The notes beneath the pieces are model-generated. The model was given only the letters and a program-made list of their open reading frames with translations. It was not told where the DNA came from and did no database searches. The position numbers and the translations under genes were made by a program. DNA of 64,000 nucleotides from Pelagihabitans sp963760375 (GTDB lineage Bacteria > Bacteroidota > Bacteroidia > Flavobacteriales > Flavobacteriaceae): positions 434,001 to 498,000 of the forward strand of contig CAVXCS010000007.1 in the NCBI GenBank assembly GCA_963760375.1, read 5' to 3'. Of the stretch, positions 57,429-64,000 are shown piece after piece; position 1 is the stretch's first letter, and every line of letters begins with the position of its first letter.

Positions 57429-58397
57429 ATGAAAGCATCAATAGTAATGACACGGCAACTACGGTTTATAAATTTTCGTACCAAGATTATTGGGGCCCTA
57501 ACCCTGATGGTGGCATTTACCTTGATTTACTGTTCAAAAACGGAAGATTACGAACCTTTAAGTATTCAGATCCAGCACAATCGACAACAGGATTTCTCTC
57601 TTTGGCAATTGGGGGCCTTTTTTGAAGAGGTTCAAATGGGCTATTTGCTAAGAACGGATGAAGGAAATATCATCGTCATAGATGGCGGAGGTACCGCGGC
57701 TGCACCGATATTGCAATCATATTTAAAGCAGTTGGGCGGACGGGTGCATACCTGGATCATTACCCATCCCCACACCGATCATATGAACGCGCTATTGGAG
57801 ATCCTCAACGATAAAGCCATAGTCATCGATCGTATTCTACATGTGGCACTGGAAGACGCATGGGTTTTAGAAAATGAAAAGGTCAACTACGATACTTACA
57901 AACGCTATGTCAACGTGCTGGAAATCTCGAATGTTCCAAAAATTGACGTGGTTCAAGGCGATCGTTTTATGTTGGGGGATGGCATAAATTTGGAAGTTTT
58001 AGGAACTGGTAACCCGGATATCGTGGTGAACGCGATCAATAATTCTTCCATGGCATTCAAAATAAGCAGCAAATCAAAGTCTGTATTGTTTTTGGGCGAT
58101 TTAGGGGAATTGGGGGGAAATGCCCTGCTCAATTCAAAAGCAATTGATATATTAAAGTCAGATTATGTGCAGATGGCCCACCATGGCCAAAGAGGGGTCA
58201 GCAAAGAATTCTATGCGGCCGTAAACGCAAAATACGCCCTATGGCCCACCCCAAAGTGGTTGTGGAACAATCAATTGGCAGGCAAGGCCGAAGGTACCGG
58301 TACCTGGAAAACCATGGAGGTTAGAGCATGGATGAACGAATTGAATATTCAAAATAATTATGTTTCCGGTTTAATAGGGACGGTACAAATCGATTGA
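57429..58397 (+). CDS. MBL-fold metallohydrolase lipoprotein (ComEC-type hydrolase domain)
   Basis: The protein is 322 residues with a hydrophobic N-terminus ending at a Cys (VAFTLIYC, about residue 35), probably a lipoprotein signal. The domain is metallo-beta-lactamase type: NIIVIDGGG, TWIITHPHTDHMNALLEIL (HxHxDH), VLFLGDLGELGG and VQMAHHGQRGV. This pattern is nearest to the extracellular hydrolase domain of ComEC-like proteins, but no ComEC membrane domain is present. The substrate is unknown; the position inside the polysaccharide locus is the only hint. An ATG six codons in (57447) is an equally good start. Confidence 0.8.
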   Translation: MKASIVMTRQLRFINFRTKIIGALTLMVAFTLIYCSKTEDYEPLSIQIQHNRQQDFSLWQLGAFFEEVQMGYLLRTDEGNIIVIDGGGTAAAPILQSYLKQLGGRVHTWIITHPHTDHMNALLEILNDKAIVIDRILHVALEDAWVLENEKVNYDTYKRYVNVLEISNVPKIDVVQGDRFMLGDGINLEVLGTGNPDIVVNAINNSSMAFKISSKSKSVLFLGDLGELGGNALLNSKAIDILKSDYVQMAHHGQRGVSKEFYAAVNAKYALWPTPKWLWNNQLAGKAEGTGTWKTMEVRAWMNELNIQNNYVSGLIGTVQID

Positions 58398-58412
58398 TAA
58401 GCAAACCCTGCC

Positions 58413-59825
58413 ATGGCGACCATTTCCAAAAATATATTCTGGTCTACCTTTACTTCCATTTTGCAATTGTATACGGGCAGTGTGGTTTTTATTGTCCTTG
58501 CCAAATTGATGTCGGTAAATGATTTCGGCATCCTCAGCTTCGGTTTTTCCCTGAATGCCTTGGTGGTGATTGTGGCTGATTTCGGTTTTTCACTCATGGT
58601 GGTAAAAGACTATCCGAAACTCCAACAGGGAAAGGGAACTTATCTGACGAACAGTATCCTTGCAAAAATAATCCTTTCGGCCGCTACCTGCGGTGTTTTT
58701 TTTGTTTACTTGATTAGCTTTTACCATGGGGAGTGGCTGATTATAGGTGCTCTTTATGTTTTATTTGCGGTATTGGCTTCCTTTATCATTTATCTTCAGG
58801 CCATTTTAAGGGTAAATAACCAATTCGGAGCATATACAGCAACCAATGTTGTCTATGCGATTGGTATCAGTTTCGTGGTGTATGCCTACTGGCAATGGAA
58901 TTTATCATTGAAACAATTGGTGGGCTATTTACTTATGGCTAAATCGGCACAACTTCTTTACGCTTTGTTTTTATGTCGGCGCACTTTTGACCAATTTGAA
59001 CTTAAGACAACCATGGTCGCAAAACTCATTAAAAACAGCTGGTCATTTGGGGTGTTCAGTATCTTGGGAATCTTCTATTTCATGATCGACACTCAAATAA
59101 TTTCCATATATCTAGGGGCAAAAGAAGTTGCATTATACCAATCGGTATTCAGAATTGTGCTTGTTCTTATGCTTTTTTCAGATATCGTGACCAATGTGTT
59201 ATTGCCTTATTTGTCGTTTAAATTCCATCACAGGGAGGATTTATCAATATTGGTTTCCAAGCTATTTCTTTACCTATTATTGGTAGGGTGTTCCATTTTT
59301 CTGGCATTTACCTCTTTCAAATCGGAGCTAATGGTTTTTTTGTATCCTCCTGTATACAAAGAAGCACTCCCACTTATCTTGCCATTCTCATTGGTCTTGA
59401 TCCTCAGGACCGTTTCCTCATTATTGGGCAATATCCTCACCGTTTCGAACCAGCAGGTTTATAGGGTATTGGCCGTTGGCACTTCCCTGATCGTGAGTTT
59501 GGTCTTGAACTTGGTTTTGATCCCGCTATACGGCATTATAGCTGCGGCATGGACAAGTGTAGCAGTTCATATCATATTATTCGGGATGTATTCGTTGTAC
59601 GGTAAAAGGGAAATACCTTCGTTAAGAACGTTTACCCTAACCAATCTTATAATCATTGCCATAACAGGGTTGATATATTGGGTTTTACTCCAATTTTCTA
59701 AAACGAATTATGGGGTTTTGGCCGGTTGCCTATCGCTATGGTTTTTCGTGTTGTATGTTATCATGAAAAAGGACAACAATTATATTTTCCTGCAACAGGT
59801 ACTGCAAGAGAAGGGGGTAGGCTAA
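58413..59825 (+). CDS. wzx: Polysaccharide flippase (Wzx-type, MATE/MOP superfamily)
   Basis: The protein is 470 residues with about 12-14 hydrophobic segments spread along its length. The N-terminus SKNIFWSTFTSILQLYTGSV and the repeated helices up to GLIYWVLLQFSKTNYGVLAG are the Wzx/oligosaccharide-flippase pattern. It would flip undecaprenyl-linked repeat units across the inner membrane. It starts 15 bp after the MBL gene and precedes wzy. Confidence 0.85.
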   Translation: MATISKNIFWSTFTSILQLYTGSVVFIVLAKLMSVNDFGILSFGFSLNALVVIVADFGFSLMVVKDYPKLQQGKGTYLTNSILAKIILSAATCGVFFVYLISFYHGEWLIIGALYVLFAVLASFIIYLQAILRVNNQFGAYTATNVVYAIGISFVVYAYWQWNLSLKQLVGYLLMAKSAQLLYALFLCRRTFDQFELKTTMVAKLIKNSWSFGVFSILGIFYFMIDTQIISIYLGAKEVALYQSVFRIVLVLMLFSDIVTNVLLPYLSFKFHHREDLSILVSKLFLYLLLVGCSIFLAFTSFKSELMVFLYPPVYKEALPLILPFSLVLILRTVSSLLGNILTVSNQQVYRVLAVGTSLIVSLVLNLVLIPLYGIIAAAWTSVAVHIILFGMYSLYGKREIPSLRTFTLTNLIIIAITGLIYWVLLQFSKTNYGVLAGCLSLWFFVLYVIMKKDNNYIFLQQVLQEKGVG

Positions 59826-59868
59826 GGAAAAAACAGTAATATTGATCAATTATTCCCACGTTTAGAAC

Positions 59869-61059
59869 ATGCAAACCTTGCTCAAATTTCTTTTTGTCCT
59901 TACCCTGATCGAACTTTTCGTCGGGGGCGGTGGAAGGGTTTTCGAGTTGGGCCCATTTACTTTAAGAATGCTGCTTTTCGTTCTAAACATCGTGCTCGTC
60001 GCGGTTTTGTACTTAGAACGATCCAAAATTCCAGTGTACGTCCTGTTTCTTGTTTTGGCCTTGACGGGGGTGTTGATCGCGTATTCGTTTTTGGGCTGGT
60101 TAAATGGCGCACCTTTAATATTGCTAATGGAAGATGTAAAGCCATTGTCTTACTTCTTGAGCGTACTGTTCTTCAGTTATTATATCGATTCGGAAGCAAG
60201 GGTATTGCTCGTAACTTCATGGATTAAAAAGACAGCACTTTTCATGGCCCTGGCTTATTTGGCGGTACAATTGTTGTTTTATCTAGGGAAAATCGACTTT
60301 TTCCCATTCTATCAATATGTAAATCAACAAATTTCTCCATCGGACTTTATCTTTAGAGGTACCCAGGGACTTTTCTTTTATAAAGGCTTCGTGTACATGG
60401 TCATCGGGTTGATTTTCTGGATCCATAGCACAGATGCCAAACGAAAAATAGTGCCCATTGTAATTATAATGGCCGCGATGATCCTAACTGGAACCAGAGG
60501 TTTTATTATCATGTTCGGGCTGATCTATGCTTTGTTTTATGGAATTCCTCTGTTGTTAAGGCTAAATGTAAAGGTGCTTATTTTGGCAGGCTTACTGATT
60601 TTGGGGAGCCTATATTTTTTCGGCAACTTTGAATTGGGAGATAAGGAATTGAGCGATTCCATACGTGTGCAACAGCTGGTACAAGTAGCGGAACGAATAG
60701 ATCCCATGAGTTTCTTTATCGGGCATGGGTTTGGTATTGGGGTTCCCGTGCGGGAAGTCCATATGGAAATTGGTTATCTCGAAGTTTTTCACAAACAAGG
60801 TATTGTAGGGTTGGCACTTTGGGCTCTATTTTTTGTGATATTATACAACGCCATTGTGAAGGGGAAAAGCCTTCCGGAAATTCGAAAGTCATACCTGCTT
60901 AGTGCCTTATTGGTGATTTTGTTGTCGTTGACCAACCCCTTCTTCAACAATCCCATTGGCATTTCCTTATTTGTTATAGTGCTGGTTTCAATGAATACAT
61001 TGAACCGACAGGAAAGAATCAAGAGGGAAACCATTTTACTGAAGGATTCAAAAATATGA
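59869..61059 (+). CDS. wzy: O-antigen polymerase (Wzy-type)
   Basis: The protein is 396 residues with about 10-11 hydrophobic segments and a large loop (about 100-160). It has no signature strong enough for a certain name, but the helix density, the gene order flippase-this-ligase and the Wzz-like protein in the locus fit Wzy. The segment GTRGFIIMFGLIYALFYG and the acidic loop before LEVFHKQGIVGLALW resemble Wzy_C regions. Its last bases overlap the ligase start by 4 bp, so translation is coupled. Confidence 0.72.
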   Translation: MQTLLKFLFVLTLIELFVGGGGRVFELGPFTLRMLLFVLNIVLVAVLYLERSKIPVYVLFLVLALTGVLIAYSFLGWLNGAPLILLMEDVKPLSYFLSVLFFSYYIDSEARVLLVTSWIKKTALFMALAYLAVQLLFYLGKIDFFPFYQYVNQQISPSDFIFRGTQGLFFYKGFVYMVIGLIFWIHSTDAKRKIVPIVIIMAAMILTGTRGFIIMFGLIYALFYGIPLLLRLNVKVLILAGLLILGSLYFFGNFELGDKELSDSIRVQQLVQVAERIDPMSFFIGHGFGIGVPVREVHMEIGYLEVFHKQGIVGLALWALFFVILYNAIVKGKSLPEIRKSYLLSALLVILLSLTNPFFNNPIGISLFVIVLVSMNTLNRQERIKRETILLKDSKI

Positions 61060-62798
61060 TTCCAGAAAAGAAAATAAACTTTTTGATTAGAATCGCCCTA
61101 TGTATGGTCATTTCACTGGCCTTGAATGCGGCGCTGCGTTATTTTCAAAAGAAATCCCTAACACAGGGCGATTTCCTGCTTACGGTCCATTCAACCTACG
61201 AAACCGATGCCACCATGGAATTTTTCTATGAAACAGGGCATGATTTTAACAAAGAGCAAGCGAAATCGGTAATGGTCAAAAGCGGTCCGAATGAAATCAT
61301 TTTCCCATTTCAATTAAAAGAAGGGGAACAACTCAGAAATCTTCGAATCGATTTCGGGTCGAACAGGGATGTAAAAAAAGTAGCATTACATTCAATTTCA
61401 CTTAGCTCGAAGGGTAACCATTTGTTTGACCTCAAAGGCCAGCAAATAGGCAAACACGTTGGATTTTCTTCAGGGATTACTAAATGGGATTCGACCAACA
61501 CTTATTTTCTGGCATCCGATCAAGAAATTTTCGATCCTTATCTGGTTTTCGATTCCGTGTTCGAGTTGATCTGGCCGCAATGGTTTAGACTACTGCTCTT
61601 GATTTTGCCTTGGTTGGTGTTACTGGCATTCCCAACTTTCAAATGGTTTGGGGAACGCCTTAAAAAGAATGAATATATCTTGATTTTTTGTACTTTTTTT
61701 ATCATCGCAATCCCACTAAAAATGGCATGGGTATCTTTTGCTACCCTGATTTTGGCAGCTTATTCCCTATGGAACTTCTTTATGAGGAAACATTTGCAAA
61801 TAGGGCCGACACAATGGTCACTTTTCGTTTTTTTTGCAGTACCCCTCTTGTTCTTGGGAGACGGCAACGTTGCTAAAATGGCCATTCCGATGGGGTTTTT
61901 ATTGTTTTTCCTAATTGGGAGCATTCTTGATTTTTCGCGGGAAAATCAAGGCATCAAAGAAATATATGTAACGGTATTTTTTACATTGATGTCGATTATC
62001 CTGGTCAATTCAATATTGTTTATCGTTAGCGATGGGTACTATTTTAGGTCAGAAGGGTTGGCTTACTTCCCCAATGCCAAGCTACACAGCCAAGAAATTT
62101 TGTATTGGCTTTACTATTGGCATCCAACTTTCCTCTCTTTTTTCATCATCATCGGGGGCGTTTTTTGTGTTGATTTGGTTCAAAAAGGAGCTATTGACAG
62201 ATCTTTGGGAGTGGCCTATGGCCTTTTTACCCTGTTGGTTTTGGGTATATTGGGCTCACGATTCGCATTGCTCATTGCGCTTTCCCTGCCCTTTTGGTAC
62301 CTCCTGCCAATTCGCTACCTGAAAAAGGCTATTATTCCATCATGGATAATACTTTTTGGTATAATAGTGATATTGATAGACCGGTTCGATGTTCAACGGG
62401 CAAGATTATGGCGATTGTCATGGTCGGCAATTATGGAGAGGCCTTGGTTCGGGTATGGTACGGGCACCTCAGAAGCCGTATTGCCAAGTTATTTGTCGGT
62501 GAACAGGGGCGGAGTTGAAACCCTTATGGAAGTCAATCATTCGCATAACCAATTATTGGCTTATTTGTTGGAAAATGGCCTTGTTGGCACCTTGATTTTT
62601 TTGGCCGCTTTTTTTTATATGACCTACGACTTTGCCAAATCAAAAAACAAAACTTTGCTTTTGGTCAGCTTTATGCTTCTGTTGCTCATGATCGTGGAAG
62701 CGCCCTTCAGAACGACCACTCCTTTGTACTTATCGGCGTTCTTGTTGACCGTGTTTTCAAAAAGCAGCACCACCTTTAATTGGGATTGGCGCAAATAA
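61056..62798 (+). CDS. O-antigen ligase-family protein (Wzy_C domain)
   Basis: The protein is 580 residues. An N-terminal helix (about 9-27) and a periplasmic beta-rich region (about 35-165) are followed by about ten membrane segments. The C-terminal part holds the Wzy_C hallmarks: a long helix pair with GSRFALLIALSLP, then the periplasmic loop with RPWFGYGTGTSEAVLP and EVNHSHNQLLAYLLENGLVG. The NHSHN stretch is the ligase-type motif. It may attach the finished polymer to its acceptor (lipid A-core or similar), or be a second polymerase. The 3' end overlaps the convergent lipid-kinase gene by 23 bp. Confidence 0.75.
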   Translation: MIPEKKINFLIRIALCMVISLALNAALRYFQKKSLTQGDFLLTVHSTYETDATMEFFYETGHDFNKEQAKSVMVKSGPNEIIFPFQLKEGEQLRNLRIDFGSNRDVKKVALHSISLSSKGNHLFDLKGQQIGKHVGFSSGITKWDSTNTYFLASDQEIFDPYLVFDSVFELIWPQWFRLLLLILPWLVLLAFPTFKWFGERLKKNEYILIFCTFFIIAIPLKMAWVSFATLILAAYSLWNFFMRKHLQIGPTQWSLFVFFAVPLLFLGDGNVAKMAIPMGFLLFFLIGSILDFSRENQGIKEIYVTVFFTLMSIILVNSILFIVSDGYYFRSEGLAYFPNAKLHSQEILYWLYYWHPTFLSFFIIIGGVFCVDLVQKGAIDRSLGVAYGLFTLLVLGILGSRFALLIALSLPFWYLLPIRYLKKAIIPSWIILFGIIVILIDRFDVQRARLWRLSWSAIMERPWFGYGTGTSEAVLPSYLSVNRGGVETLMEVNHSHNQLLAYLLENGLVGTLIFLAAFFYMTYDFAKSKNKTLLLVSFMLLLLMIVEAPFRTTTPLYLSAFLLTVFSKSSTTFNWDWRK

Positions 62799-63663
62799 CA
62801 TTCAAGGATTGCGGTAAGACCCGAACCCTGAGGGGTTCCTTTTCTGCCCACCACAGCTTTTCACCATCGAGCTGAAGTTTTATTGGGATGCGTTTGGGCA
62901 TAATGTCCATTGAAGTCATTTGTTTTCGTTGTACTTTGAAAAATGGCGGGAAAATTTTAAAAAAGGCACAGAGCATGAATAATGTTATGGCGATAAAATG
63001 GGACCGCTCTACCTGTATAAAATCCAACTTTCCATCATACAGGCTGGCATTTGGGGTCAATGTTTTGTTATATCCCAATTGATTGGTGTTTGAAATCAAA
63101 AAGATAAATGGAGTGGCATGGTAGTTTACCCCCTGTTCCAGTAGTTCCACAGGATCATATTTAAAGTGTCGAAGCGTTTTACCAAAAGCTTTTGAATAGG
63201 CCAGGAAACCCCTGCCGGAAATCGCGTGGTAATTATGGATTACATGGGCGGAAAAAGCAATGCTCAGGTTGCAAAAAAAGTAAAGATCGTTGACCTGACC
63301 GATATCGATTTTGCGGGTCTCAAATTTTTTCAGGACCGCCATGGCCAATTTCAATTTAACAGGGATGCCCAAATTACGCGCCAACCCATTGCCAGAGCCT
63401 ATGGGAAGCACGCCTAAGACCACTGGAGTCTGTACCAGACATCGGGCCACTTCATTGACCGTACCATCGCCGCCGACCGCAACGACAATATCTGCCCCAT
63501 TCGCAATGGCCTCTTTTGTCAGCGCAATGGCATGTCCCTTATAGGTCGAATACCTTACCTGGCAGTCGATATCCGAGTCGTCTTTAAAGTAAGAAGGAAT
63601 GGCAAGGCCTGCCGAGCGGGCCATGGGAGACAATTCGTTGATGATAAAGTAGATACTCTTCAA
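62776..63663 (-). CDS. Diacylglycerol/lipid kinase family protein (YegS/DgkB type)
   Basis: The protein is 295 residues. VAVGGDGTVNEVARCLV (about 62-78) is the GGDGT nucleotide-binding motif and LPIGSGNGLARNLGIP (about 86-101) the second; a beta-sandwich C-terminal domain follows. The family phosphorylates diacylglycerol or related lipids. It lies 3 bp after the GDPD-like gene on the same strand, so the two should be co-transcribed, which hints at a joint lipid-phosphate job. It converges on the ligase gene with a 23-bp overlap. Confidence 0.88.
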   Translation of the reverse strand: MKSIYFIINELSPMARSAGLAIPSYFKDDSDIDCQVRYSTYKGHAIALTKEAIANGADIVVAVGGDGTVNEVARCLVQTPVVLGVLPIGSGNGLARNLGIPVKLKLAMAVLKKFETRKIDIGQVNDLYFFCNLSIAFSAHVIHNYHAISGRGFLAYSKAFGKTLRHFKYDPVELLEQGVNYHATPFIFLISNTNQLGYNKTLTPNASLYDGKLDFIQVERSHFIAITLFMLCAFFKIFPPFFKVQRKQMTSMDIMPKRIPIKLQLDGEKLWWAEKEPLRVRVLPQSLNVICANPN

Positions 63664-63666
63664 TGC

Positions 63667-64000
63667 TTAATCCTTTATGGTGGAAAATTCGCTAATCCAT
63701 TGATCGGCATACATGCCATATACTAACCCTATCTCATTTTCAAACACGTACTTTTCATCCTTGCCTGGATCGAAATTAACGTGATACACATAGACTTTGA
63801 TTCCATTTTCCCTAAGTCTTTTGAGCAATGTGGTTTTGTTCTCAATTCCCCTGCGCGATAAGGCTAGGTGGCCAATCTTGTTGTTTAACAGATAAGTGAC
63901 CATATCTTTCTTGATTTCTGCAATGGCGCTTTCCGAAACCAGTGGCATAACCCCAAGTGAAATGGCCTTTTCTACAGCATCTAGGGTAAAAAGCTCCATC
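63667..64000 (-). CDS. GDPD/PI-PLC-like protein, C-terminal part (5' end beyond window)
   Basis: Only the last about 110 residues are inside the window, and the gene continues past the right edge. They align along their length with the end of the protein at 47975: shared MELF, ALSRR, GIKVYVYHVNFDPGKDEKY against GVKVYVYNVNFDLGKDEKY, and NEIGLVYGMYADQW against NEIGLVYGMYADKW. It is therefore a second GDPD-type paralogue. Whether it also has the ILEI-like domain cannot be seen. Confidence 0.75.
   Translation of the reverse strand, partial: MELFTLDAVEKAISLGVMPLVSESAIAEIKKDMVTYLLNNKIGHLALSRRGIENKTTLLKRLRENGIKVYVYHVNFDPGKDEKYVFENEIGLVYGMYADQWISEFSTIKD

Overview
The window reads as a chromosome segment from a gliding marine-type member of the Flavobacteriaceae (Bacteroidota). 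The evidence is type IX secretion (T9SS) substrates with a type-B C-terminal sorting region, a PorP/SprF-family barrel, a PorE-like TPR/propeller/OmpA protein, SprB-type adhesin repeats, Bacteroidota -7 promoter boxes (TAnnTTTG), and family-typical neighbours (DUF4175-ybeY-mnmG, DUF4837, GH3, small TatA). No rRNA, tRNA, CRISPR array, insertion sequence or phage gene was seen.

Layout. (1) 1-15.8 kb, minus strand: most of one giant secreted adhesin made of SprB-like repeats, running off the left edge. It contains a near-perfect 1767-bp tandem duplication and a one-base frameshift at about 10300. (2) 16.4-20.8 kb, minus strand: a PorP/SprF barrel fused to a coiled coil and two SPOR-like domains, preceded by a T9SS type-B adhesin with Ig-like domains. 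The giant gene and the Ig-adhesin gene share a conserved upstream block with paired ATGTTGTG repeats 21 bp apart, so they are probably co-regulated. (3) 21.1-40.9 kb: core genes, namely glnS, an SPFH protein, gltX, an AlkB-type hydroxylase, DUF4175, ybeY, mnmG, a lipoprotein, a methyltransferase, an OmpH-like chaperone, DoxX, holB, pgk, an MltD-like transglycosylase and DUF4837. Two palindromes matching the chromosomal ParB-binding site parS flank mnmG, which suggests an origin-proximal, centromere-like location.

(4) 41.0-49.4 kb: two paralogous 56-residue membrane proteins, the PorE-like protein (which carries the same SPOR-like module as the PorP/SprF fusion), tatA, an M23 peptidase, a GH3-type adenylating enzyme, and an ILEI-like/GDPD fusion. 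(5) 49.6-62.8 kb: a plus-strand surface-polysaccharide locus with DUF6909, a Wzz-like protein, the complete dTDP-L-rhamnose pathway (rfbB, A, C, D), a methyltransferase with a kinase-like C-terminus, an MBL-fold lipoprotein, Wzx, Wzy and an O-antigen ligase. No glycosyltransferase was recognised in it. A lipid kinase and a second GDPD-type gene, cut by the right edge, close the window on the minus strand, so two GDPD paralogues bracket the polysaccharide locus.

The most coherent unusual theme is the cell surface. Two T9SS adhesins share a probable operator, an adhesin-partner barrel has a built-in peptidoglycan-binding tail, and a PorE-like anchor uses the same tail module.
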